Below the pieces are notes generated by a model. The model was not told the DNA's origin. It worked only from the letters and a program-made list of their open reading frames with translations, and ran no database searches. 35,410 nt of DNA from Mucilaginibacter sp. (GTDB lineage: Bacteria > Bacteroidota > Bacteroidia > Sphingobacteriales > Sphingobacteriaceae): positions 1-35,410 of the forward strand of contig JAQBOU010000093.1 of the NCBI GenBank assembly GCA_028287865.1, in the 5' to 3' direction. Shown here in pieces: positions 1 to 8,890 of the stretch. The translations under genes were made by a program, and so were the position numbers. Every line of letters begins with the position of its first letter. The stretch's first letter is position 1.

Positions 1-80
1 CTTCATCAACTTAAGGTATCCGCCGGCTGATCATGGCGCAGAAGATCCTTCACTTCGCTCTATATGACAAAGGGAGAATG
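1..80. other. Intergenic left edge, possible repeat remnant
   Basis: No gene is visible. The stretch around 45-77 (agatccttcacttcgctc, then atgacaaagg) resembles short dispersed intergenic repeats that I recall from Sphingobacteriaceae genomes. This is recollection and no second copy was found in the window. Confidence 0.25.
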
Positions 81-1271
81 CTACTCCACTTCCTTTACCA
101 CCACCTCACCGGTTACTTTATGTTTTAGTATCAGCTTATGCTCGCCTGAGGGCAGAATTTCTTTTTTAATAAGGTAATAGTTTTCATCGTAGGAGGCAGT
201 GGTCGGGCCATTATCCGCTGTTTCATCTCCACGCCAGCCCTCAATTTGTACCGTTTCCCACCTGCCCGATTTTGCCGATGTATAGGCGGCATCAATGATG
301 GCATTAACAATATAGCCGTCGTAAAATGTTTCCAAAGGTTCAGTTTTGTTTTCAATGGCGTTAAACATGTCGGTAAACATGTTGGTGTAGCCCAGCTCGT
401 GCACTTCATCCCCTACCGGGAACAGCCATCCGCTGTTGCTCTCCGCTTTTTCGGCAACATAACCGGCGCCCTTGCCGGTAGTGAACATTTCAAACCCGGT
501 ACGTAAAAAATTATTAAGCCAGATGGTCCCTTCGGTGCCCATAACCTCATCACGCAGGTCCATGCCTCCGCGAAAGCACCAGCTCACTTCAAACTGCCCC
601 ATTGCACCATTGGCATATTTTATAAGGCCGATGGCACTGTCTTCGGCTTTTATAGGATGTACCTGGGTTGCGGCCCAGCACATCACCTCAACCGGCCGTA
701 TCTCTTTACCGATATAATTACGGGCAATTTCAATACAATGGCAACCAAGGTCAACCATTGCGCCGCCGCCCGATTGCTCATGATCCCAAAACCAATCGCT
801 GTGCGGGCCAGGATGCGCCTCCCTTGATTTTGCCCATAATACCTTACCAATGCCACCATCCTTTACAGTTTTCATCGACTTTAAAAATTTAGGCGTATAG
901 CAAAGGTCTTCCAGGTAACCACCCATTATTCCGGCTTCTTCAACCATATCCAGCATCCGTTTTGCTTCTGCAGCAGTGCGCCCTAGCGGCTTTGTGCATA
1001 ACACGTGTTTCTTAGCCTTTGCACAAGCTGCCACAGCAGCTTCGTGCAGGTTGTTCGGCAATGAGATGATTACCACATCCACATCTTCACGGCTAACAAC
1101 CGCTTCCATATCATCACTGTAAAAATTAAGCTTATAATCTTCGGCAAATTTTTGTGCCTTTTCGGTATTCCTTGAATATACACTGATCAGTTTATCCTTT
1201 GCCCGTTGGGCCTTTAACGAGTCTGCATAAAAGCGGGCAATAAAACCCGAACCTAACATGGCGATGTTCAT
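81..1271 (-). CDS. Gfo/Idh/MocA family oxidoreductase
   Basis: Probable cytoplasmic NAD(P)-dependent dehydrogenase acting on a sugar, inositol or related polyol; the substrate cannot be read from the sequence. The N-terminal Rossmann fold starts at residue 2 with a degenerate nucleotide loop (LGSGFIA, 6-12). The family signature appears as CTKPLG at 92-97, where K94-P95 corresponds to the usual EKP motif with Glu replaced by Thr. The catalytic-domain motif D174-x3-H178 (GGGAMVDLGCHCIE) is present. At 396 aa it is slightly longer than typical members (330-390). The ATG start gives a fold that begins at once. The dioxygenase gene lies 94 bp upstream on the same strand, so the two could share a transcript for carbohydrate breakdown; this is inference. 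Confidence 0.88.
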   Translation of the reverse strand: MNIAMLGSGFIARFYADSLKAQRAKDKLISVYSRNTEKAQKFAEDYKLNFYSDDMEAVVSREDVDVVIISLPNNLHEAAVAACAKAKKHVLCTKPLGRTAAEAKRMLDMVEEAGIMGGYLEDLCYTPKFLKSMKTVKDGGIGKVLWAKSREAHPGPHSDWFWDHEQSGGGAMVDLGCHCIEIARNYIGKEIRPVEVMCWAATQVHPIKAEDSAIGLIKYANGAMGQFEVSWCFRGGMDLRDEVMGTEGTIWLNNFLRTGFEMFTTGKGAGYVAEKAESNSGWLFPVGDEVHELGYTNMFTDMFNAIENKTEPLETFYDGYIVNAIIDAAYTSAKSGRWETVQIEGWRGDETADNGPTTASYDENYYLIKKEILPSGEHKLILKHKVTGEVVVKEVE

Positions 1272-1365
1272 ATTTTGTTGTGTTGTTGGTATTTTACAAT
1301 ATTATTAATTTTTAGCCAGATCAAATTAGGCGATCAACAATGACCATCGACTATGGACCATCGAC

Positions 1366-2211
1366 TTAAGAAGCCTCCCACCCGGTTTCTTTCAACGCCG
1401 GATCATTTTCTTTTTTCAGGAAATCGGCATTTGATAATGACCCGGGTTCCCATTCCAGTATGGCACTGTCCGGAACAATGGCAACCGGTACCTTATAAGA
1501 CGTCGACGTTTCATTATAAGCAAGGTTTGATTGGAGGTTATAGCACGAAATAACCGACCACCTCGGATAATCAGATAGGTTGGCTTCCGAGCGGTGAAGC
1601 AGGTTACTATGAAAGATCAGCGCATCTCCGGGTTGAAGCTCAACATAAATCAGTTCCATTGTTTTTAGCGCATTGCTAACCATTTGCATATCGGCCCCAA
1701 CCTGTTCTCCCGCAAAGCCATGGTTTATCCTTCCTAATTTATGCGAGCCTTTTATTACCTGCAAACAGCCGTTCTCCTTATTTGCTTCCGTAAGTGCTAC
1801 CATAACGCTTATCAATTCATCAGGAAACATAAACTGATTTTTGTACCAGTAACCGTAATCCTGGTGCCACTCCCATGCACCGCCAACCTTAGGTTCCTTT
1901 TGCATCAGCTTTGAATGAAAATGACATACGGGTGCATCGCCGCCCAGTAGCTGCTTTACTGCACCAATCATTTTTTCGCTGCGGGTAAGGTAACCAAACA
2001 CATCATTTCCGGGTGTAAACCAAAGTGATAGCCGCGTTTTTTTACCGGTTTGATCGTTCAAATCCAGCGCGTTGTTACGCATTGCATTATCGTCCAGGGC
2101 GGTGTGATATAATTTACTTACTTCGGCAGGTTTACAAAAACCTTTTAAAATGAGGTATCCCTGCTCATGGTAAAGCTTAACCTGGTCAGGAGTTAATTTC
2201 CGGGTCTGCAT
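1366..2211 (-). CDS. Phytanoyl-CoA dioxygenase family protein (Fe(II)/2-oxoglutarate)
   Basis: Member of the PhyH-like branch of non-haem iron oxygenases, which hydroxylate or otherwise oxidise small molecules using 2-oxoglutarate and O2. The iron-binding facial triad is readable: H116-x-D118 in WEWHQDYGYW and H206 in HSNLLHRSE. R217 (DYPRWSV) sits about ten residues after the second His, where the family has the 2-oxoglutarate-binding Arg. The N-terminal phrase YHEQGYLILKGF (14-25) is typical of the family. At 281 aa it is full length, with no signal peptide, so it should be cytoplasmic. The substrate is unknown. It is divergent from the phosphopantetheinyl transferase gene (96 bp gap) and upstream of the Gfo/Idh/MocA gene. 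Confidence 0.87.
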   Translation of the reverse strand: MQTRKLTPDQVKLYHEQGYLILKGFCKPAEVSKLYHTALDDNAMRNNALDLNDQTGKKTRLSLWFTPGNDVFGYLTRSEKMIGAVKQLLGGDAPVCHFHSKLMQKEPKVGGAWEWHQDYGYWYKNQFMFPDELISVMVALTEANKENGCLQVIKGSHKLGRINHGFAGEQVGADMQMVSNALKTMELIYVELQPGDALIFHSNLLHRSEANLSDYPRWSVISCYNLQSNLAYNETSTSYKVPVAIVPDSAILEWEPGSLSNADFLKKENDPALKETGWEAS

Positions 2212-2307
2212 CAGGTAAATATTTTATTGGTTTATAATTACTGAAAAGCGATACAATTTAGGTTAATTTGAAACAAGTTTATCATCCTTTTTAACAATTT
2301 TACAATT

Positions 2308-2973
2308 ATGGCTATTGCATACAGGGCGCAGGTTGATGATGATACAGAATTTGCTATCTGGAGGATTGAAGAAGAAGCCGAGGAATTGTACAGCCAATTA
2401 CAGTTGGATGAGCAGGAAAAGGCATATTACGAAAAGTTGCGCATTGGCAAACGCAACCTGCACTGGTTAGGTACGCGTGTATTACTACGTAAAATGCTGC
2501 GTACCGCAGAGTATATTGATTGCAAAATAGATTCGCATGGTAAACCTTATCTGGTAAATTTGCCCTATCATATTTCATTAAGCCATTCTTTCGACTATGC
2601 GGCTGTGATGATCAGCAAAGAGCCGGTAGGCATAGACATTGAGCAGGTAAAGGAAAAAGTGGAGCGCATTGCCCATAAATTTATGCGGAAGGAAGAACTT
2701 GAATTTATCAGTTCTAAAACTAAAATAAACCAGCTATACGTTTGCTGGTGTGTTAAAGAAGCGGTTTATAAATGCTATGGTCAAAAAGAGGTATCATTTT
2801 TAGAAAATATTTTTTTGGAGCCGTTTGATTTTGAAGGGCATGGCTGTGTAAATGCACATTTAACTAAAGGAACAATCAACATCAATTATAGTGTGGGTTA
2901 CCTGCAATACGAGGATTATATGATTGGATATGTAAAGGGCCGCAACGATGAAAAACAAACAGGTAATATTTAA
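2308..2973 (+). CDS. 4'-phosphopantetheinyl transferase (Sfp-like)
   Basis: Transfers the phosphopantetheine arm of coenzyme A to a conserved Ser of carrier proteins. The two family signatures are intact: VGIDIE at 107-112 (D110 and E112 are Mg2+ ligands) and WCVKEAVYK at 147-155 (E151 ligand, K155). The upstream motif GKPYL (79-83) and the HISLSHS segment (88-94) are also typical of the Sfp group. At 221 aa the length is that of Sfp-type rather than the short AcpS enzymes. Its 3' end overlaps lipB by 26 bp, so the two are translationally coupled. Which carrier protein it serves is not shown; there is no polyketide or peptide synthetase in the window, so fatty-acid ACP is the simplest guess. 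Confidence 0.9.
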   Translation: MAIAYRAQVDDDTEFAIWRIEEEAEELYSQLQLDEQEKAYYEKLRIGKRNLHWLGTRVLLRKMLRTAEYIDCKIDSHGKPYLVNLPYHISLSHSFDYAAVMISKEPVGIDIEQVKEKVERIAHKFMRKEELEFISSKTKINQLYVCWCVKEAVYKCYGQKEVSFLENIFLEPFDFEGHGCVNAHLTKGTININYSVGYLQYEDYMIGYVKGRNDEKQTGNI

Positions 2974-3679
2974 AGACTGGGGTTTAATTGATTATAAAGA
3001 GGCCTGGGATAAACAGGAAACCCTGTTTGCAGAAACGGTTAATTTAAAAATTGAAATACGAAACCACCAGGCCGGTACAGAGGGTAATGAAATTGACGAA
3101 GATAAGCCAACCGATAACTACTTAATATTTTGCGAGCATCCGCATGTGTACACTTTAGGCAAAAGCGGCAAACCCGAACATTTACTGTTAGATGAAAACG
3201 GCTTAAAGGAAAAACACGCCTCTTATTATCCTATTAATCGGGGAGGTGATATTACTTATCACGGACCAGGGCAAATTGTATCCTACCCGATACTCGACCT
3301 GGACAACTTTTTTACCGACATCCATCTTTACCTGCGCACCCTGGAAGAAGCAGTGATACTAACACTTGCTGATTACGGTTTAAAGGCAGGCCGCTACGCC
3401 GGTTATACAGGGGTTTGGTTTGATGCCGATAACGATAACGATAAAGCCCGTAAAATATGTGCACTGGGTGTAAGATGCAGCCGCTGGGTTACCATGCATG
3501 GCCTCGCCTTTAACATAAATACCGATCTTGATTATTTTAAAAACATCGTTCCGTGCGGTATTGATGATAAGGCTGTAACCTCCATGCAAAAAGAACTTGG
3601 GCATGCGGTTGATATAAATGGAGTAAAAAAAATCTTAAAACAACATATCTCCGTATTATTCAATATGGAGATATTATGA
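2948..3679 (+). CDS. lipB: Lipoyl(octanoyl) transferase LipB
   Basis: Moves octanoyl from acyl-ACP onto lipoyl domains, the first step of endogenous lipoate synthesis. Core motifs are present: NRGGDITYHGPGQIVSYP at 97-114, ARKICALGVR at 167-176 with catalytic K169, THHGLAF-like TMHGLAFN at 182-189, and VPCGI at 201-205 with nucleophile C203. At 243 aa it is slightly longer than E. coli LipB. Small hydrophilic insertions are visible near 43-55 and at 159-167 (a run of Asp, Asn and Lys). The ATG lies inside the end of the PPTase gene. The downstream GDSL gene overlaps by four bases (ATGA), giving a tightly coupled three-gene unit. Both LipB and the PPTase act on acyl-carrier chemistry. Confidence 0.95.
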   Translation: MKNKQVIFKDWGLIDYKEAWDKQETLFAETVNLKIEIRNHQAGTEGNEIDEDKPTDNYLIFCEHPHVYTLGKSGKPEHLLLDENGLKEKHASYYPINRGGDITYHGPGQIVSYPILDLDNFFTDIHLYLRTLEEAVILTLADYGLKAGRYAGYTGVWFDADNDNDKARKICALGVRCSRWVTMHGLAFNINTDLDYFKNIVPCGIDDKAVTSMQKELGHAVDINGVKKILKQHISVLFNMEIL

Positions 3680-4407
3680 AAGTATTACAAATTATTTTAA
3701 TAGCGATAACGGCTTTGTCAGGATGTAGTAAAAAGGGTAACCTTGTACCTGCAACAAGCAACGATACAACCATCCACATGAAAACCACAACTGCGGCTGA
3801 CACACTTACTTACCTTGCTTTAGGTGATTCATATACTATTGGAGAAGCAGTGCCGCAAATACAATCTTATCCATATCAGCTTATTAACTTGTTAAATTTT
3901 AATGCGTTCCATGTTCAGCTGCCTACTATAATTGCAACTACCGGCTGGACTACGGATAACCTGATCAACGCCATTGCGAAAAGTAACATCGATGGTAAAA
4001 AATACGATATTGTAACCTTGCTTATCGGGGTAAATGATCAGTTTCAGGGGTTAAGTCAGGATAATTACCGGATTAAATTTGCTGAAGTATTAAACACTGC
4101 TATAGGTTTTGCTGATGGCAATACAAGCCGGGTTTTTGTTTTATCGATCCCGGATTATGGTGTTACGCCATTTGCCGGCGGACGGGATAGTACTATTGGC
4201 CCGCAGATTGACCAGTTTAACGCAATTAATAAAGCCATAAGTTTAAAGGCCGGCGTTAATTATTTAGATATAACGCCAATATCAAAAAAGGCGGCAACAG
4301 ATCTTTCATTAATTGCTACAGATGGCCTGCATCCTTCGGGCAAAATGTATACAGAATGGATGAACTGGCTTGAACCGTTAGTAGTTGCGCAATTAAAGAA
4401 GAATTAA
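3676..4407 (+). CDS. SGNH/GDSL hydrolase lipoprotein
   Basis: Predicted envelope esterase or acylhydrolase. A short signal peptide ends in a lipobox (ALSGC, C17), so the mature protein should be lipid-anchored. The SGNH blocks are clear: GDSYTIGE with the nucleophile Ser (residues 50-57), the block III GVND near residue 117 with its Asn, and DGLHPSG near residue 218 with the catalytic Asp-x-x-His pair. At 243 aa it is normal for the family. It overlaps lipB by four bases, so it is probably co-expressed with the lipoate and carrier-protein genes; whether the functions are linked is unknown. The natural substrate cannot be inferred. Confidence 0.88.
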   Translation: MKVLQIILIAITALSGCSKKGNLVPATSNDTTIHMKTTTAADTLTYLALGDSYTIGEAVPQIQSYPYQLINLLNFNAFHVQLPTIIATTGWTTDNLINAIAKSNIDGKKYDIVTLLIGVNDQFQGLSQDNYRIKFAEVLNTAIGFADGNTSRVFVLSIPDYGVTPFAGGRDSTIGPQIDQFNAINKAISLKAGVNYLDITPISKKAATDLSLIATDGLHPSGKMYTEWMNWLEPLVVAQLKKN

Positions 4408-4456
4408 CCTCAACAATCGCCTCCAATATATCCGTATCAAAATTAGTTAGCGACAG

Positions 4457-4825
4457 CTATTTTTTCTTTTTAAAGAAATTAACATATATAGAAAGTACTG
4501 CGGCCAAAAAAAAGCAAACAGCCGTAATGATATCAATAAGCGAAGCGCTGATTGATTTTCCGCTAAGTTTATCGGCATAATATTCAATAAAGGAACCAGG
4601 GAGGTTATGTTCGCCAAGTTTTTCTTTTACGCTCCATTCCCAATCAGTAACGGGACAATAACCTATGCCATACCAAATACCCAGGATAAACCAGCACGCG
4701 GCAGTGATCGTTATAAATGCCAGGTGTAATTTTCTTGTTCTTGCCCAAATCCAGCCAAGCATATTAAAGCCGATAATGGCCAGGTGAAGAAAAGTAAGAA
4801 GCAGATCCAATATGCGCCAGGACAT
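4457..4825 (-). CDS. DUF2784-like small membrane protein
   Basis: A 122-residue integral membrane protein with about four hydrophobic segments (roughly 5-25, 32-52, 55-62 and 92-115) and a lysine-only C-terminus (FFKKKK). The middle contains CPVTDWEW (60-67) and GSFIEYY (80-86), which I associate with the DUF2784 family (CPLT-x-WE and GSFIEHY). No enzymatic role is known for that family. It converges with the GDSL gene (49 bp gap) and lies downstream of the outer-membrane receptor gene, but a terminator separates the two, so it probably has its own transcript. Confidence 0.65.
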   Translation of the reverse strand: MSWRILDLLLTFLHLAIIGFNMLGWIWARTRKLHLAFITITAACWFILGIWYGIGYCPVTDWEWSVKEKLGEHNLPGSFIEYYADKLSGKSISASLIDIITAVCFFLAAVLSIYVNFFKKKK

Positions 4826-4888
4826 TGAATTAAAACGGGTTGAAATTTTTGGTTCGTACTAATATACATTGAAAAATTTAGGGGACCA

Positions 4889-4926
4889 TAAAAAAAGGGC
4901 CGCTTTTGCTTAAGCTGCCCTTTATA
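4889..4926 (-). terminator. Intrinsic terminator after the outer-membrane receptor gene
   Basis: Read on the minus strand, AAAGGGC pairs with GCCCTTT, with an inner GCTT/AAGC extension, followed by a run of seven T. It lies about 40 bp after the stop codon of the receptor gene. Confidence 0.75.
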
Positions 4927-4963
4927 TTTTTATTAATCTTTTCTGTAGGTAGTGATCAAAAGC

Positions 4964-7426
4964 CTACTTACCGCCGCCACCGGTATCATCAGCCGGCGTA
5001 GCATTGTCTTCTTTTTCCTTTTTAAATTCAAGCTTTCCGAATTTGTACATCAAACTTATACCGAATGAGCGCAATGGGATTTGACGCAGGCTGGTTTGGT
5101 AAAAACCAGAGCCGTATGTTGTAGCAGATTGGTTCACATACTGATTAAACGGATTAGCAGCAGTTATACCAATGCTTGCCTTTTTATTGAGTATCTGCTT
5201 ACGAAGGGCAAAATTGTAAAACATAAATGCCGGATTGGTTCCCTGGATGCCTTTTTGTGATGACCGGTAATTTAAAAATACCTCGCCTGCAAGATCGTGA
5301 CCAAAGTCATAGCTGCCATTTAAATTTATCCGGTAAGCAAAACCGCTCACCTGCGGACTTCCGGGGTTATCTGTTATTCTATCGGCAAAAAACATATTCG
5401 ACCGTAAATTTAGTTTTCCGATAGGTAAGGAACCATATAAATTAACTCCTTCTGTAGTTTCACGGCCTATGTTATAACGCTGGGTAAGGAACACGTTTGT
5501 GTACTTTTGATTTCCGATTGTTAAACTATCATGATAAGTTGTAAACGATTGCAGGTCATTTGTATTATATCTGTAAAATCCAGCTATGTAAATATTTCCG
5601 CCTTTATCAAACGATTTATTGTAACCTAATTCAAAATTATGCCCCAATTCAGGTTTCAGATTAGGGTCGCCGGTGCTGATATTGTGTGGATCGCTGATAT
5701 TATAAAAAGGGTTAAGCGACCGGTAGTCGGGGCGCTCCAGCCTGTAAGAATAGCTGAATTTTATGCTTTCTGTTTTATCAAGTTTATGCGACAGTACAAA
5801 CGACGGCGCTAAGATCCCATACGATGGAATAGTGGTATTAGGGAAGTCGGATGTAGATGTTGTGTATTCATACCTTAAGCCTGCCTTGCCATCAATAAAA
5901 TTATTGAATAATGAAAAGCTGGAAGAAAGATAATAAGCAAAGACCTTACGACCATAAGTAAAGCTGTAAGTTTGGAATGGGTTTGGTGCATAAACACCAT
6001 TACTATTAAGGGTTTGTGTATTTACAGAATTAGCTAAATTTTCAATAACAGCTTTAGCGCCTGTTTCAATGGTGAAATCTTTAGTTATGGGTTGCGTATA
6101 GTCTATTGATATATCTGTTTCTTTATCCGTACCAGGATTGCTGCCGATAGACCCGATAGCAGGAAGGTTAACATTGGTATAATCCTGTTGCTGCGAGTAA
6201 TCATTTGTATTGGTACCGAAGCTATAGTTGTACAAAACATCTAACTCCTGGTTCTCTTTGTTAAAGGTCTTTTTATAAGCCAGGCTCCAATCAGACGAAT
6301 TGGCACTGAACCGGCTGTTGGAATAATTTACACTCTGCTGATCAACACTTGAATTAGATAAGGTTGCAAGCGTATTTTGATCCTGAAAAGTTGAACCGCT
6401 GCTTTGGTTTCCAAAATGATTAAAATTAAAAGCGGCGGTTAATGCATCTTTAGGAGTTATATCCCAGTTTAGGCTTAAACCCGAGCGGTAACCGCTTCTT
6501 TTAAAAGCGCTGGTTCCTTTTTGATATAATTGTGTAAGAGTATCTCTTGGGCTATTATAAGAGGTGCGGTTGGTTGAACTGGGGGTTGTGCTGGTTAACT
6601 GTCCATTACCACTAAAAAAAGCACTTACACCGAAGTTTCCTTTACGTGCATTTATGTTGAACGATCCGTTTTCCAAACGTGTGCCTGCAGAAAGGTTCAC
6701 ACTGCCATTCACGCCCTGCACTTTACTGTCTTTTAATATAATATTGATGATACCTCCTGTACCTGTAGCATCATACTTTGCACCGGGGTTAGTAATAACC
6801 TCAATATTTTTGATCTGGCTGGCAGGTATGGCTTGCAGCGCATCAGTAATGCTCGAGCCAAACATTGTGGAAGGCTTTCCGTTTATCAAAAATTGGATAT
6901 TGGTGTTGCCCATCAATTCCACATTACCATTAATATCTATAGTAACCATCGGCACTTTCTGCAATACATCCAAAGCAACTCCACCCTGAGAAGTAAGGTC
7001 GTTTGCCGGATTATAAACCAGTTTATCTATTTTATTTTCAACAGTTGGTACCTTTGCATTCACAACTACATCCTTTAACTGGTTTTGAACAGGAGCCAGC
7101 AGGATATTACCTAAAGATAAAGCACCATTAACAACTACATTATTAATCGTCTGACGGGTGTATCCTAAAAAATCAGCAGTAACTGTGTAAGTTCCGGGCG
7201 AAATATTATCGATTGAAAAGTTTCCTTTCGGATCGGTACTTGCACCGTTAATTGGCGAGGTGCTACCAGGTTTATACACACTTATTGTTGCATAATCAAC
7301 AGGTATCTTAGTGGCAGCATCAATTACTTTACCGCTTATTTTACCTTTATTATTAGCGTTATTATTCTGAGCTTTTACGCTAAACGTGATTATTATTAAA
7401 AAAAATAGAATACAAATATTTTTCAT
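4964..7426 (-). CDS. Outer-membrane beta-barrel receptor (TonB-dependent, OMP_b-brl_3 type)
   Basis: Predicted outer-membrane transporter or receptor of 820 aa. In order: signal peptide (1-19, ending SVKAQ), a carboxypeptidase-regulatory-like beta-sandwich at about 28-112 (GKISGKVIDAATKIPVDYAT), a plug domain at about 118-235 (DVLQKVPMVTID, PGAKYDATGTGGIINIILK) and a large beta-barrel with repeated aromatic strands to about 795. No susC-type signature or susD partner is present, so it belongs to the shorter outer membrane beta-barrel family rather than a SusCD pair. The C-terminus continues past the last strand (SLMYKFGKLEF) into a charged, Gly-rich tail (TGGGGK), which is unusual for a barrel. 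The substrate is unknown. It appears monocistronic, with its own terminator. Confidence 0.88.
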   Translation of the reverse strand: MKNICILFFLIIITFSVKAQNNNANNKGKISGKVIDAATKIPVDYATISVYKPGSTSPINGASTDPKGNFSIDNISPGTYTVTADFLGYTRQTINNVVVNGALSLGNILLAPVQNQLKDVVVNAKVPTVENKIDKLVYNPANDLTSQGGVALDVLQKVPMVTIDINGNVELMGNTNIQFLINGKPSTMFGSSITDALQAIPASQIKNIEVITNPGAKYDATGTGGIINIILKDSKVQGVNGSVNLSAGTRLENGSFNINARKGNFGVSAFFSGNGQLTSTTPSSTNRTSYNSPRDTLTQLYQKGTSAFKRSGYRSGLSLNWDITPKDALTAAFNFNHFGNQSSGSTFQDQNTLATLSNSSVDQQSVNYSNSRFSANSSDWSLAYKKTFNKENQELDVLYNYSFGTNTNDYSQQQDYTNVNLPAIGSIGSNPGTDKETDISIDYTQPITKDFTIETGAKAVIENLANSVNTQTLNSNGVYAPNPFQTYSFTYGRKVFAYYLSSSFSLFNNFIDGKAGLRYEYTTSTSDFPNTTIPSYGILAPSFVLSHKLDKTESIKFSYSYRLERPDYRSLNPFYNISDPHNISTGDPNLKPELGHNFELGYNKSFDKGGNIYIAGFYRYNTNDLQSFTTYHDSLTIGNQKYTNVFLTQRYNIGRETTEGVNLYGSLPIGKLNLRSNMFFADRITDNPGSPQVSGFAYRINLNGSYDFGHDLAGEVFLNYRSSQKGIQGTNPAFMFYNFALRKQILNKKASIGITAANPFNQYVNQSATTYGSGFYQTSLRQIPLRSFGISLMYKFGKLEFKKEKEDNATPADDTGGGGK

Positions 7427-7611
7427 TAGTATATTATGAGGTCATTAGTTCTTGCAAAAATGTGCCGAAAATTTGAATTAATACTGGATTTTAAATTGAA
7501 GTATTATAATTGTTACCGAATTTGTGTGATTGTTACATTATATGAAGTAATTATAAAAATCGCCTGGTAGCTTTGAAAGCTCCGACAGAGAGATAATAAA
7601 CTGAATGTCTG

Positions 7612-7627
7612 AAAATGTATACATTTT
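7612..7627. promoter_or_regulatory. Perfect 16-bp palindrome, possible operator
   Basis: AAAATGTATACATTTT is a perfect inverted repeat in the 244-bp gap between the EamA gene and the receptor gene, about 185 bp upstream of the receptor start. It could be a repressor site or the stem of an RNA element. No regulator is encoded next to it. Confidence 0.4.
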
Positions 7628-7670
7628 GGATAAATTGACTTCACCTCTGTATTTTCTGATATTCTTATGC

Positions 7671-8084
7671 TTAAAATATCAGCACGATACTGCCGCCTAT
7701 TATCAATGCAGCTCCTGCCGCCTGCTTTATAGTTAATGGTTCCTTTAAAAATATAACGGCCAGAATAATAGCTATGGCAACACTCAGCTTATCAACAGGT
7801 GCCACCTGAGAAACTTTGCCCATCTGTAAGGCTTTAAAATAGCAGATCCATGACAAGCCTGTTGCACAGCCGGAAAGCACCAGGAATATCCAGTTAATTT
7901 TGGTTAAGCTGCCCATTCCGCCTGTAGCTCCCCTGAAAATTGCGAGCCCCCATGCAATGACGAGTATTACAGCTGTTCGGATAGCGGTTGCCAGGTCGGT
8001 ATCAACTCCCTTGATACCGATTTTTGCAAATATTGCAGTTAGCGCTGCAAAAAATGCAGATAGTAAAGCGTATATCCACCACAT
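7671..8084 (-). CDS. Half-size EamA/DMT family transporter
   Basis: A 137-residue membrane protein that is a single EamA domain with about five transmembrane segments, roughly at 2-20, 33-50, 67-85, 95-113 and 119-137. Two-domain relatives are about 300 aa, so this one would have to work as a homodimer, as small multidrug-resistance-like members of the superfamily do. Recognisable phrases are WICYFKALQMGKVSQVAPVD (79-98) and a C-terminal GGSIVLIF. The reading frame is intact and both ends are natural, so it does not look truncated. The substrate is unknown. It is divergent from the response regulator gene, with its own predicted promoter. Confidence 0.82.
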   Translation of the reverse strand: MWWIYALLSAFFAALTAIFAKIGIKGVDTDLATAIRTAVILVIAWGLAIFRGATGGMGSLTKINWIFLVLSGCATGLSWICYFKALQMGKVSQVAPVDKLSVAIAIILAVIFLKEPLTIKQAAGAALIIGGSIVLIF

Positions 8085-8107
8085 AAAAATTATTAAATTT
8101 ACTGCTG

Positions 8108-8135
8108 CAAAAGTACTTTATGAACTTGTATAAAA
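8108..8135 (-). promoter_or_regulatory. Predicted promoter of the EamA gene
   Basis: Minus-strand -7 element TACTTTTG (8108-8115) matches the Bacteroidota consensus TAnnTTTG. The -33 element is weak (TTT instead of TTG, 17 bp away). The start codon follows 23 nt after the -7 element. Confidence 0.45.
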
Positions 8136-8212
8136 CCTGTTTGGCTTAAAATAGATTTTAGTTTCTACAAAATCTTTACAATATTGAGTTTGTACCTTTA
8201 AAAAAAATCGTT

Positions 8213-8890
8213 TTGAAGATCCTGATTATTGAAGATGAAGAAGGCTTGCTGGAAAGTATTGAAGAATATTTTACTGAAGCCGGTAATATTTGCGAAACTG
8301 CCAATACTTATCAAAGCGCATTAACCAAGGTAAACGTTTATCGGTATGATTGCATTTTGCTCGACATCACCTTACCCGGCGGTAATGGTCTGGATATCCT
8401 GAGAAGCCTGAAAGAAAACAACCATCCTGATGGCGTACTTATTATTTCTGCTAAAAACTCGCTGGATGACCGCTTAGAAGGTTTAAACCTCGGTGCTGAT
8501 GATTATTTAGTAAAGCCTTTTCATTTGTCAGAGTTAAAAGCGCGTGTGTCTGCAATTATTCGCCGTAAAACCTACAATGGCAGTAACCAGCTTATTTTTA
8601 ATGAACTAACTATTGATCTGCTGGCAAAGGAAGTTAAGGTTGATGGATCACCGGTAAAACTAACCCGTAAAGAATATGCATTACTGCTTTATTTTATAGC
8701 CAATAAAGGGAAAGTAGTTTCAAAAAATGCCATAGCCGAACACCTGTGGGGCGATGGCATAGATATGGCCAATAATTTTGATTTCATTTACTCACATATT
8801 AAAAACATCCGTAAAAAATTAGTAGAAGCCGGTTGCAACGATTACATACAGGCATCTTACGGCATGGGTTATAAGTTTACCGAACAATGA
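8213..8890 (+). CDS. OmpR/PhoB-family response regulator
   Basis: DNA-binding response regulator, presumably phosphorylated by the kinase encoded next to it. The receiver domain spans 1-115, with acidic residues at 7-9, phospho-acceptor D51 (LLDITLP), switch residue S79 and K101 (VKPF). The winged-helix output domain spans about 125-222, with the typical LTRKEYALLLYF segment. The start codon is TTG: the canonical N-terminus KILIIEDEEG begins directly after it and no in-frame ATG or GTG fits. It overlaps the kinase gene by four bases (ATGA). The position ahead of an RND efflux operon suggests that it controls the pump; this is inference from context. Confidence 0.95.
   Translation: MKILIIEDEEGLLESIEEYFTEAGNICETANTYQSALTKVNVYRYDCILLDITLPGGNGLDILRSLKENNHPDGVLIISAKNSLDDRLEGLNLGADDYLVKPFHLSELKARVSAIIRRKTYNGSNQLIFNELTIDLLAKEVKVDGSPVKLTRKEYALLLYFIANKGKVVSKNAIAEHLWGDGIDMANNFDFIYSHIKNIRKKLVEAGCNDYIQASYGMGYKFTEQ

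Noticed and set aside
6564..6989. 141-codon plus-strand frame inside the outer-membrane receptor gene
   Set aside because: It is antisense to the plug domain and barrel start of a complete receptor gene.
8193..8200. TACCTTTA as a -7 element for the response regulator
   Set aside because: One mismatch and no TTG at 17-20 bp upstream; too weak to annotate, though the short distance to the TTG start is suggestive.
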